Numbered from the stretch's first letter, positions 19,802 to 28,820 are shown. The stretch is DNA of 64,000 nucleotides from Vibrio cincinnatiensis (GCF_022113815.1 NZ_SGOM01000009.1:89431-153430), one strand, 5' to 3'. The notes: generated from the letters alone by a model not told the origin. Numbers and translations: made by a program.

Positions 19802-20815
19802 ATGACAAAGCGCGTAATTTTTTTTGACTTACTCCGCTGTGTGGCAGCGTTTGCGGTGATTTCCATCCATGTTCTCGCTCCTTATCGCTACGGATTAGGA
19901 GTGATCCCCGATAGCCAATGGATGACAGCAGTAACCATCAATAGTGTGAGCCGCTGGGCTGTACCCGTATTTATTCTAATTTCGGGGGCTTTGATGCTCA
20001 GTGATCCACGACCTTTTCAGTGGCGTTATTACCTTCAGCGGCGGCTAGGTAAAGTCTTTATCCCCTTCTTCATTTGGTCGTGTTTCTATGCTTACCTTTC
20101 TGGTTGGAGTGCCCGTGGTTTTGACCTTGCTACGGTTTGGCGAACCTTAGTCGCCTTGCCTGAACATGAAACCTATTACCATCTGGGTTTTTTCTATTAT
20201 TTTATTCCACTGTATTTCATCATTCCTTGCTTACATTGGCTGGTTCAGCGAGTTGATGATGGGTTCTGGTATGTATGGGTGGGAGCGTGGTTGCTAACTA
20301 CATGGCTGTATTTGTGTGGGATTGATGGTATTTGGAGCCAGCAGTGGTGGCTATTTAGTGGATATTTACCTTTAGGCTACCTACTGTATCAAAAGTTACC
20401 CATTAATAAATTTACCGTTTCCGTGGCTATTGGGCTTGGCATCGCCGCACTAGGAATCACCGCGTATTCAGTGATTCAGCTTAGTTTGCAAGAGGCCAGT
20501 TATACTGTCGGTCGCTGGTTATCTTATAAAACCCTTAATGTGGTTTTGGCGGCGGTGATGGTTTTTGTCGTTTGTCGAGCTTGGGCTGAGAAACTTCCGT
20601 TTGTTCTTAAGACGTTTGTGCGTTTGATCAGTCAGCACAGTTTAGGGATTTATTTATTACACCCTATTTTTCTTTGGCCGATGAAAACTTACGGTTGGTA
20701 TCAAGGTGATCCACTTTGGGTTATCCCTCTGTGGGTTATTATCAGTGGCGGTGGCGCCTTAGCTATCAGTTATTTGCTCTCTCGTAGTGCCAAAACACGG
20801 TGGCTTCTCCCTTAG
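19802..20815 (+). CDS. Acyltransferase 3 family membrane protein
   Basis: This 337-residue inner-membrane protein has about ten hydrophobic segments and an N-terminal FFDLLRCVAAFAVISIHV, the catalytic R...H motif of O-acyltransferase (Acyl_transf_3, WecH/OafA-like) proteins. The preferred start at 19802 has AGAAAGATT upstream; an upstream in-frame ATG would add a non-hydrophobic 27-residue tail. Such enzymes acetylate surface glycans, and the substrate here is not evident. The stop overlaps the convergent DUF2500 gene by 4 bp. Confidence 0.85.
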   Translation: MTKRVIFFDLLRCVAAFAVISIHVLAPYRYGLGVIPDSQWMTAVTINSVSRWAVPVFILISGALMLSDPRPFQWRYYLQRRLGKVFIPFFIWSCFYAYLSGWSARGFDLATVWRTLVALPEHETYYHLGFFYYFIPLYFIIPCLHWLVQRVDDGFWYVWVGAWLLTTWLYLCGIDGIWSQQWWLFSGYLPLGYLLYQKLPINKFTVSVAIGLGIAALGITAYSVIQLSLQEASYTVGRWLSYKTLNVVLAAVMVFVVCRAWAEKLPFVLKTFVRLISQHSLGIYLLHPIFLWPMKTYGWYQGDPLWVIPLWVIISGGGALAISYLLSRSAKTRWLLP

Positions 20816-21147
20816 CGTGTTAATGCAAAATGGAGGAATTTTCGCCCTTGGTAAGTGAGTTCGCCTTGATCTCCCGGGTTTAAGGCATGGAAATAGTGAG
20901 GGCCAACTTGGAACTCTCTTTTCGGGCCTAGTGCTCCTTTTTGAACATAGATCCAGTATTCTTGATTTTCTTGGTCTGGTAACGGGTGTGATATTTCGAT
21001 GATTTGCTTGTCTAAAATTGTGACGATGGCTCGACGTTGTGGAGCTTTTTCACCTTGCATATGACGACGAAAAAATTGGCTAAATAGCCATAATCCGACA
21101 ATGAGTAAACTGATTAAGCTAATCAATAGTAATAATAGTGGGGACAT
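20812..21147 (-). CDS. yhhM: DUF2500 membrane protein (YhhM-like)
   Basis: This 111-residue protein has one N-terminal membrane segment (LLLLLISLISLLIVGLWLF) and a soluble beta-rich part ending EFQVGPHYFHALNPGDQGEL...FLHF, the pattern of DUF2500/YhhM. In E. coli yhhM lies near rsmD and yhhN. Both are also near here, though other genes intervene. Function is unknown. Confidence 0.8.
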   Translation of the reverse strand: MSPLLLLLISLISLLIVGLWLFSQFFRRHMQGEKAPQRRAIVTILDKQIIEISHPLPDQENQEYWIYVQKGALGPKREFQVGPHYFHALNPGDQGELTYQGRKFLHFALTR

Positions 21148-21366
21148 GGCTTACTCCAACTTGAAGGTTGTAGAAAATCGTTAGCCGTATCTTATGGGCA
21201 GTTTGCTGAAATAATCTGTATAAGTTGTCATTATATGACGATATTTTTCGGTTGATCTCACATTTCTCTGTTGATCTTAGGGTTTAATTGGCAAGAAAGT
21301 AGCACTTATCTTAATGGGTGGGTGAAAATACCTTAATAGCGTGAGTCGTTAAGCAAGGAGGCAGCA

Positions 21367-21744
21367 ATGTCAGAGATAGAACAAGTCGTATTACGAACGC
21401 GAAGACTAGAAACCTTGCTTCGTCAGCAATATCATGCCCAAGGAAAGGGATTACACCAACTGATCTCAAGCTGTGAAGAGCGGTTACCCCACGATATTAT
21501 CGCAAAGTTAAGATACGTGGCGACTATTCGGAATAAAATTGTGCATGAAGATCATTACCACTTAGAAGATAGGAAGGCATTTTTTAACGTGTGTTGTGAG
21601 TGCGAAAAAGTTCTGACGCCTCGCAGCAGCCGTTTTGTATGGCGAGCTGCCCTTACTTTGGTTGCGCTGATGACATTAGCGGCAATGCTTTTTTATTATA
21701 TTCATTGGGATGAAGTATCAAAGTACCTTCCTAATTCCCTGTAA
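21367..21744 (+). CDS. DUF4145/HEPN-like protein with C-terminal membrane anchor
   Basis: This 125-residue protein has a soluble helical part (residues 1-95) and a C-terminal membrane segment (about 97-117, RAALTLVALMTLAAMLFYYI). The soluble part holds RNKIVHEDHY, an R-x4-H motif like that of HEPN ribonucleases, and the fold resembles DUF4145-type proteins. The start has GGAGG upstream (AAGGAGGCAGCA before the ATG). A strong terminator follows. No partner gene lies beside it. Ribonuclease activity is not established. Confidence 0.65.
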   Translation: MSEIEQVVLRTRRLETLLRQQYHAQGKGLHQLISSCEERLPHDIIAKLRYVATIRNKIVHEDHYHLEDRKAFFNVCCECEKVLTPRSSRFVWRAALTLVALMTLAAMLFYYIHWDEVSKYLPNSL

Positions 21745-21790
21745 ATCTTGGGGAAGCATGACGGGTGAATGAATCTGTCGATCGTGATAA

Positions 21791-21834
21791 TAAATAAACA
21801 AAAAAGGACGCTTTTGCGTCCTTTTTTGTTTATT
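21791..21834. terminator. Strong bidirectional terminator
   Basis: Two perfect 20-base arms enclose a TTTT loop, with a GC core (GGACGC/GCGTCC) and AAAAAA/TTTTTT flanks. It can terminate the HEPN-like gene on the plus strand and the small membrane protein gene on the minus strand. Confidence 0.92.
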
Positions 21835-21843
21835 TACAGCAAA

Positions 21844-21924
21844 TTAGTAAAGTAACGGCAGTGTCATTAAGCCTACGATTACTGCAATCATTACCAATCC
21901 CTGTTTTTGAGATGAAGAAATCAT
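21844..21924 (-). CDS. Small membrane protein, 26 residues
   Basis: The ORF reads MISSSQKQGLVMIAVIVGLM and six further residues ending in Tyr, i.e. a short polar N-terminus and one hydrophobic helix. GAGGAG lies seven bases before the ATG, which is an excellent ribosome binding site. The strong terminator at 21791-21834 begins 10 bp after the stop. This complete layout suggests a real monocistronic gene that length cut-offs would miss. I do not recognise the family; a membrane regulator of a larger protein is one possibility. Confidence 0.7.
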   Translation of the reverse strand: MISSSQKQGLVMIAVIVGLMTLPLLY

Positions 21925-22658
21925 AACACTGCTCCTCTGTTTGTTGTCTCATCCTGTTTTGTCAGAATAACACTACTTTATCGCAGTGATCAAGAGGATC
22001 GGACTTAAGTCCTTAAAAAATACATTTTGTAGTCGATAATTGTGAGGTTCTGCTAGAGTAAACTATTGATTATGAGCTGTTTATCTCTTGTTCTTTTTGC
22101 GTAATTTCAATGCGGTTTTTATTTAACTGGTTGATTTTATTTGGTTTGTTTTGGTTAATTTAATGTTTATAACTTGCCATTATTTGGGTTTTGACCAATG
22201 GCTTGGGTGGGTTGTCATTTTTTAGTAAATTCCCATTTTTTAAGAAAATAATCGTTGAATTTCATTCGATCTCATTTTTATTTCTGGTCAGATCAGTTGG
22301 TTTTGTTTTTATTGTTGTTTTTATTTTTATTATTCGGTTATTTAGGTATGAGTATTTAAAATTACTACAATATATTTTTAACTTATTGTTTTTTAAGTTT
22401 TATTTTTATTTTTATTTTTATTTTTATTGTGTTTTTCTTTGTTTTTGCCATTTTTTGTGTGTTTAAAACGGTGTTTTTAATGATTTTTCTTGTTTTTGCT
22501 CTGTTTTGATGGGGAGGTGGGTAAGATATGGTGTGGTGGGGGAATAAAGGAATAGGAGCGATGTAGATTCGCAATCCAGATCCAATTTTTGCAGTTCGTT
22601 TCTGGACTTCATCGGTGACAAGCCTACACTGGCGGCAGATTTCACAAGAGGTATCGGC
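21925..22658. other. AT-rich, strongly T-skewed gene-free tract
   Basis: This stretch holds no convincing gene. Its left end carries the promoter of the 26-residue protein gene. From about 22063 to 22520 the plus strand is extremely T-rich, with a (TTTTTA) hexamer repeat of four to five units at 22402-22428. Open frames here translate to Phe/Ile/Leu or Lys/Ile runs of repeat origin. The right end carries the yhhN ribosome binding site (AAGAGGT before the ATG at 22659). Confidence 0.7.
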
Positions 22659-23279
22659 ATGTGGAGCTGGATTTCTGTCGCCTTATCGGGGTTTATCAGC
22701 ATTTCTGCGTTTGAAAACCATAAAATAAAGCAAGCGTTGTTGTTTAAAAATATGACTTCCGCATTATTGCTTATCATGCTTGTCGAGCGAGTTCCCACTT
22801 GGCCGACCCCGACAATTTGGGTGGCGCTGGGGCTGATGGTTACTATGTTTGCCGATAGCCTGCATCTACTCGATAAATGGCCAAAAGTCTGTTTTTTTGC
22901 ATTTTTATCGGCGCAGCTTTGTTATAGCAAAGCATTTTGGATCCAGATCCCCGGAACTATCGTGTGGTGGCTACCCGCCCTGTTGTTGGCGACCAGTGTT
23001 GTGGCTTTTTTTCTATTATTACCTCAACTCGATACGTTGATCTTCCCTGTGACCATCATGGGGGGGGTTCTTGTTCAGTTAGCGTGGGCCTCTGGGGAAG
23101 TGTGGCTTAAGTTGCCTTCGTGGGGGTCATTAGTGGGTTTTTTGGGGAGCCTGATTCTTATCTTATCCGCTTTATTATTGGCGATTCATGATTATCGGCG
23201 TTCTTTACCTTATGGCCAGTATTGGATTTCGGGTAGCTATTGGTTGGCACAAGCTCTCATCGTGGCATCTGTACTTTAA
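22659..23279 (+). CDS. yhhN: YhhN/TMEM86 family membrane protein (lysoplasmalogenase-like)
   Basis: This 206-residue protein has about eight hydrophobic helices and belongs to the YhhN family, whose animal member TMEM86B is a lysoplasmalogenase. The segments KNMTSALLLI, MFADSLHLL and AQLCYSKAF fit the family's K..tt, GD/AD and H..Y positions. AAGAGGT sits six bases before the ATG. It is convergent with rsmD, its neighbour region in E. coli too. Substrate is not known for bacteria. Confidence 0.82.
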   Translation: MWSWISVALSGFISISAFENHKIKQALLFKNMTSALLLIMLVERVPTWPTPTIWVALGLMVTMFADSLHLLDKWPKVCFFAFLSAQLCYSKAFWIQIPGTIVWWLPALLLATSVVAFFLLLPQLDTLIFPVTIMGGVLVQLAWASGEVWLKLPSWGSLVGFLGSLILILSALLLAIHDYRRSLPYGQYWISGSYWLAQALIVASVL

Positions 23280-23289
23280 CCTTTGTTTA

Positions 23290-23322
23290 CCCAATCACAC
23301 TTTATCTTGGTGATTGGGCGTG
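23290..23322. terminator. Convergent terminator hairpin between yhhN and rsmD
   Basis: A perfect 9-bp stem (CCCAATCAC / GTGATTGGG) with an 11-base loop lies between the two convergent stops. A TTTT tract follows only after several bases, so strength is moderate. Confidence 0.65.
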
Positions 23323-23338
23323 TATTTTGCTTTCAGCT

Positions 23339-23938
23339 TTATCTCGTGTTACGGATAAAAAGGCGGTAACAGACTTGTCCTGCAATCTTCTCTCTATGTA
23401 ATTGCCAAGATTCGGGGAAGGTCGTCAGCATTAACTCTTTTTCACTTTCGACGTAAATGAGCGCCTGTTCGGCTAACCAACCTTTCTCTTCTAGCAAGGC
23501 GATAGTTTGCTCCAGTAATCCCTGACGAAAAGGAGGGTCAATAAAGACAATGTCAAAAGGGTGTCCGTTTTGTTGAAGATAGGCGACCGCATCGGTATTA
23601 ATGGCATGAATATTGGTTGCCTTTAAGGTTGCGATGTTGTGGTTGAGCTGGGCATAAGCGGTTGGATTTAACTCCAGCATGGTGACTTGCTCGGCTTGTC
23701 GAGAGGCACATTCGAAGCCTAGCCCTCCAGAGCCTGCAAAAATATCCAGACAGCTTGCATGAGCAATATCCTGTGCTAACCAGTTAAACAAGGTTTCCTT
23801 TACCCGATCCGTGGTTGGGCGGAGCCCTTGGGCATCATGAACGGGGAGTTTCCGTCCCCGCCAAAGGCCACTAATAATACGAACATGGCCGCTTGGTGAG
23901 CGTTTTTGTGATAGGGTTTGCTGGCGAGGTTTTCGCAT
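23339..23938 (-). CDS. rsmD: 16S rRNA (guanine966-N2)-methyltransferase RsmD
   Basis: This SAM-dependent enzyme methylates G966 of 16S rRNA in the 30S subunit. The 199-residue form starts MRKPRQQ; a longer upstream reading has no family similarity and would run into the ftsY promoter region. The SAM-binding CLDIFAGSGGLGFE and the catalytic IVFIDPPFRQG motifs are clear. It is divergent from ftsY, its usual neighbour. The ribosome binding site is weak. Confidence 0.94.
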   Translation of the reverse strand: MRKPRQQTLSQKRSPSGHVRIISGLWRGRKLPVHDAQGLRPTTDRVKETLFNWLAQDIAHASCLDIFAGSGGLGFECASRQAEQVTMLELNPTAYAQLNHNIATLKATNIHAINTDAVAYLQQNGHPFDIVFIDPPFRQGLLEQTIALLEEKGWLAEQALIYVESEKELMLTTFPESWQLHREKIAGQVCYRLFIRNTR

Positions 23939-24140
23939 AGATTTTTTGACCGCTAAATAAGTGTTATTATAGCCAATCTGCTGGTTTCTTAGCGAAAAGC
24001 AGAAAGCAGGATTAAATAGAGTGACAAAGTCTACCAAGTGAAGCAAAAAATTTTCACTGCTTTGTCATTTTTCTTTCTCTGGCCCGCAATAATTCGGTTA
24101 GAGAAACATTATCGCTTAGTCAGACTCAGGATATTCCCAA

Positions 24141-25304
24141 ATGACGGAAAAAAAGAAGCGTGGCTTATTGTCATGGCTCGGTTTTGGTGATGAACAGCCG
24201 AATCAGAATGTATCAACCCCATCAGAAACAGAAGCGACATCGCCCAGCGAATTGACCGAAGAGCCGTTGCCTACCGAGGTTGAAAGTGGTGAAAGGGAAG
24301 AACAAACTCTATTAGCCGAAGCCGAAGCCGAAGCCGAAGCCGAAGCGCCAACTCCACGTGTTCAAGAACAAGAAAAACCAACAGAAAGCTTCTTTGTGCG
24401 CTTAAAGCGTAGCCTTAGCCGGACGAAAACCAACATTGGTTCTGGTTTTTTTGGGTTGTTTAAGGGCAAAACCATTGATGGCGATCTGTTTGAGGAGTTA
24501 GAAGAGCAACTCTTGATGGCCGATGTTGGGATGGAAACCACCCTAAAAATCATTGCCAATTTGACAGAAAAAGCAACGCGTCAGCAATTACGGGATGGTG
24601 AAGCACTTTATGCATTACTTAAGCAAGAAATGGCTGAGATTCTGACACAAGTCGATCAACCTTTGGTGATCGATAAGCAAGCAACACCGTATGTCATCTT
24701 GATGGTTGGCGTGAATGGTGTCGGAAAAACGACAACCATTGGTAAACTGGCGAAACAGTTCCAAGCTCAAGGCAAGAAAGTCATGTTAGCGGCTGGGGAT
24801 ACCTTCCGGGCAGCCGCTGTGGAACAACTGCAAGTGTGGGGCGAACGCAACCAAGTGCCTGTGATTGCTCAACATACAGGAGCGGATAGTGCTTCTGTGA
24901 TTTATGATGCCATCGAAGCGGCAAAAGCTCGTGGTGTTGATGTGGTGATCGCAGATACTGCAGGGCGTTTACAAAATAAAGCAAACTTGATGGAAGAGCT
25001 GAAAAAAATTGTCCGAGTCATGAAGAAGATCGATCCTCAAGCACCGCATGAAATCATGCTGACATTAGATGCAGGGACTGGGCAGAATGCGATTAGCCAA
25101 GCGAAGCTCTTCAGTGAAGCAGCCCCATTAACAGGTATCACTCTGACTAAATTAGATGGAACGGCAAAAGGTGGTGTGATCTTTGCTATTGCCGATCAAT
25201 TCACGATTCCTATCCGTTATATCGGTGTTGGGGAAGGGATAGATGATTTACGCCCATTCTCAACCCAAGAATTTATTGATGCTTTATTTAGTCGAGATGA
25301 ATAA
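24141..25304 (+). CDS. ftsY: Signal recognition particle receptor FtsY
   Basis: This GTPase docks SRP-ribosome complexes at the inner membrane. The 387 residues comprise an acidic N-terminal A domain (about 1-85), a helical N domain and the SRP G domain with GVNGVGKTTTIGKLA, DTAGRLQNK and TKLDGTAKGG. The A domain contains an (EA)n run coded by a GCCGAA hexamer repeat at about 24320-24350, which may vary in length. The gene heads ftsY-ftsE-ftsX-rpoH, with ftsE 88 bp downstream. Confidence 0.97.
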   Translation: MTEKKKRGLLSWLGFGDEQPNQNVSTPSETEATSPSELTEEPLPTEVESGEREEQTLLAEAEAEAEAEAPTPRVQEQEKPTESFFVRLKRSLSRTKTNIGSGFFGLFKGKTIDGDLFEELEEQLLMADVGMETTLKIIANLTEKATRQQLRDGEALYALLKQEMAEILTQVDQPLVIDKQATPYVILMVGVNGVGKTTTIGKLAKQFQAQGKKVMLAAGDTFRAAAVEQLQVWGERNQVPVIAQHTGADSASVIYDAIEAAKARGVDVVIADTAGRLQNKANLMEELKKIVRVMKKIDPQAPHEIMLTLDAGTGQNAISQAKLFSEAAPLTGITLTKLDGTAKGGVIFAIADQFTIPIRYIGVGEGIDDLRPFSTQEFIDALFSRDE

Positions 25305-25392
25305 TACGCAGCGAGAATTTTAGCAGTAACTTTAACCTTAGCATGCGAGCAATCACGATGATGTTCTCATGTGCTTAATAGGGGAATAACGG

Positions 25393-26067
25393 GTGATTAA
25401 GTTTCAACAAGTCAGTAAAGCCTATCGAGGTGGTCGCCAAGCGCTTCAGAAAGTTGATTTTCATTTGCGTCGAGGAGAAATGGCTTTTTTAGGTGGCCAT
25501 TCAGGCGCAGGGAAAAGTACCTTACTGAAATTGATTTGTGCAATTGAGCGGCCAACCGATGGTAAAGTCAGCTTTAATGGGCACGATATCACCCGTATTC
25601 CGAATAAAGACATTCCCTTCCTACGGCGTAATATTGGTATTGTTTTTCAAGATCATCGACTGCTGATGGATCGTTCAGTTTTTGATAATGTGGCACTTCC
25701 GATGCGCATTGAATCTATCTCAGAGCAAGATGTGAAACGGCGCGTCTCTGCGGCTTTAGATAAAACCGGTTTACTCGATAAAGCTCGCTGCTTACCCAGC
25801 CAGTTATCAGGTGGAGAACAGCAACGTGTGGGGATTGCCCGAGCGGTAGTTAACCGACCAACCTTATTGCTGGCTGATGAGCCGACCGGAAACTTAGATC
25901 CTGAGTTATCGAATCGTATTTTACGTTTATTTGAAGAATTTAATCGAGCTGGCGTGACCATTTTACTCGCCACTCATGATATTAATTTGGTGCACTCTCG
26001 TCCCCAGTACCGCCATATGGAACTCAACCAAGGTTTTTTGAGTGAGGTAGAAGAATATGGCCTCTAA
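25393..26067 (+). CDS. ftsE: Cell division ABC ATPase FtsE
   Basis: The 224-residue ATPase works with FtsX to activate periplasmic murein hydrolases at the septum. Walker A GHSGAGKSTLL, the signature LSGGEQQRVGIARA and Walker B LLLADEPTGNLD are intact. The start is GUG after GGGGAATAACG. The gene overlaps ftsX by 11 bp, so the two are coupled. Confidence 0.97.
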   Translation: MIKFQQVSKAYRGGRQALQKVDFHLRRGEMAFLGGHSGAGKSTLLKLICAIERPTDGKVSFNGHDITRIPNKDIPFLRRNIGIVFQDHRLLMDRSVFDNVALPMRIESISEQDVKRRVSAALDKTGLLDKARCLPSQLSGGEQQRVGIARAVVNRPTLLLADEPTGNLDPELSNRILRLFEEFNRAGVTILLATHDINLVHSRPQYRHMELNQGFLSEVEEYGL

Positions 26068-27031
26068 AATAAAAATGAGTAAAGCTAAAGCGAGTAAGCC
26101 GCGTGGGCAACAGAGAGCACAGCGAGACTCGTTTTTTTCTATTCATGTAAAACAGTCCAAAGCTGCTTTTTCGGCATTATGGCAACGCCCACTAGGAAAT
26201 ATTTTAACCTTAGCGGTGATCTCGATGGCATTGGCTCTACCTGCCAGCTTGTACTTACTGACCAAAAACATCGCTTCCGTGGCGGTAAATGTAGCAAGTC
26301 CATCACAAATCAACCTGTACATTCAAGAAGGAACGCCTGAGCCTCGAATTATGGTGTTGAAAGACCTAATTGAAAGTCGTCGTGAAGTGGCAACGGTTGA
26401 GTATATTTCGCCCCAACAAGGGCTGGCTGAGCTCAGCCAATACGCCGGTTTTGATCAAGCAATCAGCTTATTGGATGAATACGCTTTACCTGCCGTATTG
26501 GTTATCTCACCGAGCGTTGATGATAATCAGCTTATCAAGCAGCTTGCTCAAACTTTGCGGCAGGAGGAGAACGTCACAGATGTTCGTTTAGATGAAGACT
26601 GGCTCGCTCGCTTGGATGCGATTCGACATCTTGCCATCATTGTGGTCGTCAGCCTTTCATTATTAATGTTTTCATCGGTTTTTCTTATTGTCGGCAATAC
26701 CTTGCGTTTTAATGTGCAAGCCAATAAAGATGAAATTCAAACCATGAAGTTGATCGGTGCAACCGACAGCTATATTTTGCGGCCTTATCTCTATTCTGGA
26801 ATGTGGTTAGGCCTATTGGGGTCATTATCTGCATGGTTAATGACCGCTTTAATTACCGTTGTACTCAATGGGGCTGTTGCTGAATTAGCCGCTTTGTATG
26901 ATAGCCGCTTCCGGTTAATTGGCTTAAATTGGGATGAGTCATTACTGTTATTGATGCTAGGCACTTTTTTAGGATGTATTGCTGCACACCTTTCTGCGAA
27001 ACGGCATTTAAAAGAAATTGAACCTGTTTAA
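26057..27031 (+). CDS. ftsX: Cell division membrane protein FtsX
   Basis: This 324-residue inner-membrane partner of FtsE has a basic cytosolic N-terminus, a first membrane helix (about residues 55-75), a periplasmic loop (about 80-185) that recruits the hydrolase activator EnvC-type proteins, and three C-terminal membrane helices. The NTLRFNVQANKDEIQTMKLIGATD segment is typical of the FtsX domain. It overlaps ftsE and lies 209 bp before rpoH. Confidence 0.96.
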   Translation: MASKIKMSKAKASKPRGQQRAQRDSFFSIHVKQSKAAFSALWQRPLGNILTLAVISMALALPASLYLLTKNIASVAVNVASPSQINLYIQEGTPEPRIMVLKDLIESRREVATVEYISPQQGLAELSQYAGFDQAISLLDEYALPAVLVISPSVDDNQLIKQLAQTLRQEENVTDVRLDEDWLARLDAIRHLAIIVVVSLSLLMFSSVFLIVGNTLRFNVQANKDEIQTMKLIGATDSYILRPYLYSGMWLGLLGSLSAWLMTALITVVLNGAVAELAALYDSRFRLIGLNWDESLLLLMLGTFLGCIAAHLSAKRHLKEIEPV

Positions 27032-27240
27032 ATGGATAGGGTCTACTTATAGCAGTAAAAATACTTGCTATGTGCGTGTCTGCCATTTTTATTGAATGGA
27101 GAGAGGCTTACAGAAGTTGAGTGTTTTTTCTTGAGTGTGACTTGCAAATGATCGGTAATCAACACTTGAAACCTGTTCATTTTGAGTTCAAGATTGATAG
27201 GTTAAAAATAACTCCAGATCAGAGATTGATGAGGATTTGA

Positions 27241-28098
27241 ATGACTAACCAAGCGTATCCAATGGCTCTCGTTTCACAAGATAGCTTAGATAGCTACATC
27301 CGTTCAGTAAACAGCTACCCAATGCTGAGTGCTGAAGAGGAGCGTGAACTGGCTGAGCGATTACATTACTCAGGTGATCTTGAAGCGGCGAAAACACTGA
27401 TTTTATCGCACCTTCGATTTGTTGTTCATGTTGCTCGTGGTTATTCCGGTTATGGTTTGCCAATGGCTGACTTGGTCCAAGAGGGCAATATCGGTTTGAT
27501 GAAGGCGGTAAAACGTTTCAATCCAGAAGTTGGCGTTCGATTAGTTTCTTTCGCAGTTCACTGGATTAAAGCTGAAATCCATGAATATGTACTACGTAAC
27601 TGGCGTATCGTAAAAATTGCGACGACGAAAGCACAACGTAAACTGTTCTTTAACCTACGTAAGTCGAAAAAACGCTTAGGTTGGTTTAACAATGGTGAAG
27701 TGGAAACCGTAGCCCGAGAGCTAGGCGTTGAACCGTCAGACGTTCGTGAAATGGAATCTCGTTTAGCGGCTCAAGATGCAACGTTTGAATTTTCAGCTGA
27801 AGATGATGATAACCCGAATGCTTATACTGCACCGATGCTGTATTTAGAAGATAAGCAGTCGGATATCGCTGAAAATATTGAAGCCCAAAACTGGGAAAAT
27901 CATACGAATCAGCGTTTGAGTTTTGCTCTGGCGAGTCTAGATGAACGAAGCCAACATATTGTACGTTCTCGTTGGCTAGATGATCAAAAAGCAACCTTAC
28001 AAGAGCTTGCAGATCAATACCAAGTTTCTGCTGAACGTATTCGTCAGCTAGAGAAAAATGCGATGAAAAAACTCAAAGAAGCGGTAGGCGAGTTTTAG
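27241..28098 (+). CDS. rpoH: Heat-shock sigma factor RpoH (sigma-32)
   Basis: The 285-residue sigma factor directs RNA polymerase to heat-shock promoters. Region 2 ([36 protein letters not shown]) has the core-binding and -10 recognition pattern of sigma-32, the [11 protein letters not shown] segment is the RpoH box, and region 4 ends with the [23 protein letters not shown] lies five bases before the ATG. The 209-bp leader probably contains several promoters and structured mRNA for heat control, but I cannot assign them. Confidence 0.97.
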   Translation: MTNQAYPMALVSQDSLDSYIRSVNSYPMLSAEEERELAERLHYSGDLEAAKTLILSHLRFVVHVARGYSGYGLPMADLVQEGNIGLMKAVKRFNPEVGVRLVSFAVHWIKAEIHEYVLRNWRIVKIATTKAQRKLFFNLRKSKKRLGWFNNGEVETVARELGVEPSDVREMESRLAAQDATFEFSAEDDDNPNAYTAPMLYLEDKQSDIAENIEAQNWENHTNQRLSFALASLDERSQHIVRSRWLDDQKATLQELADQYQVSAERIRQLEKNAMKKLKEAVGEF

Positions 28099-28129
28099 TT
28101 TAAGCGTTTCGCAGTATCATCTTCATAAA

Positions 28130-28157
28130 GCCGGGATCGAGAGATCTCGGCTTTTTT
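28130..28157 (+). terminator. rpoH terminator
   Basis: A 9-bp stem (GCCGGGATC / GATCTCGGC, one G-T pair) with a GAGA loop is followed by TTTTTT, 31 bp after the rpoH stop. Confidence 0.92.
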
Positions 28158-28197
28158 ATTACTCGATCCTAAAGCAAGATCGTGAGGTGAAATTTTC

Positions 28198-28413
28198 TGT
28201 GGATAACTCTGTGACAAAATTATTTGCTAACTGTCATCAATAGGGGTAAATAAAGGGCTGAACGCTGTTTTTTATTTGGGGATATGTTTTTGTTACTCAC
28301 AGTAAAGTAAAGATCATTACAAGATGTTGTGGATCGAATTTTCTCAATACACCTTATCAACGCAATCCACAGAATTATCCACAGTTGGTGGAAAAGCGAT
28401 CAGTGGTGGATAA
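28198..28413. promoter_or_regulatory. DnaA-box and GATC cluster between rpoH and glpE
   Basis: The gene-free stretch 28099-28493 contains the rpoH terminator and then two perfect DnaA boxes in opposite orientation (TGTGGATAA at 28198-28206, TTATCCACA at 28375-28383). One single-mismatch box (GGTGGATAA, 28405-28413) and two weaker ones (28328-28336 and 28363-28371) are also present. Seven GATC sites fall between 28135 and 28401. The glpE promoter is probably near 28430-28460. DnaA binding is predicted, not shown. Confidence 0.6.
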
Positions 28414-28493
28414 CCTTAATCTCTCTGTGTACTTGTTACATGTGAGTTAGGTTACAATGTGCGCTATAAAACAAAGGCTCAACGAGAAAAATT

Positions 28494-28814
28494 ATGGACC
28501 AATTTCAACATATTGATGTGATGGGTGCGCAGCGATTACTGGAGCAGTTAACGGTAAGACTTGTGGATATCCGTGATCCGCAATCTTTTGCGCTCGCTCA
28601 TCCACCGCAGGCATTTCATTTGACGAACGATTCAATGATCAATTTCATGAATGAAACGGATTTTGAACAACCTGTTTTGGTGCTTTGTTACCATGGAGTG
28701 AGCAGTCAAGGCGCTGCACAATACTTGGTTAACCAAGGTTTCGAACAGGTGTATAGTATTGATGGCGGTTTTGAAGCTTGGCAACGGGCCGGTTTACCGA
28801 TAGAAACGAGTTAA
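28494..28814 (+). CDS. glpE: Thiosulfate sulfurtransferase GlpE (rhodanese)
   Basis: This 106-residue single-domain rhodanese moves sulfane sulfur from thiosulfate to acceptors such as cyanide or thioredoxin. The active-site cysteine lies in [13 protein letters not shown] and the N-terminal [10 protein letters not shown] is the usual Asp/Arg motif. Length is normal. It is followed after 6 bp by glpG, as in the enterobacterial glpEG arrangement. Confidence 0.95.
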   Translation: MDQFQHIDVMGAQRLLEQLTVRLVDIRDPQSFALAHPPQAFHLTNDSMINFMNETDFEQPVLVLCYHGVSSQGAAQYLVNQGFEQVYSIDGGFEAWQRAGLPIETS

Positions 28815-28820
28815 TCTACG

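Noticed and set aside
22191..22466. 91-residue hydrophobic ORF
   Set aside because: It consists of Phe/Tyr/Ile runs generated by the T-rich repeat tract, with no ribosome binding site and no domain pattern.
22383..22574. 63-residue minus-strand ORF with a Lys-Ile repeat
   Set aside because: The KI run is the complement of the (TTTTTA) array; low-complexity composition explains the open frame.
28198..28413. Interpretation as a chromosome origin or as crtS
   Set aside because: No DUE-like 13-mers, gidA/mioC or rctB neighbours; crtS lies in a different gene context as far as I recall. Only a DnaA-box cluster is supported.
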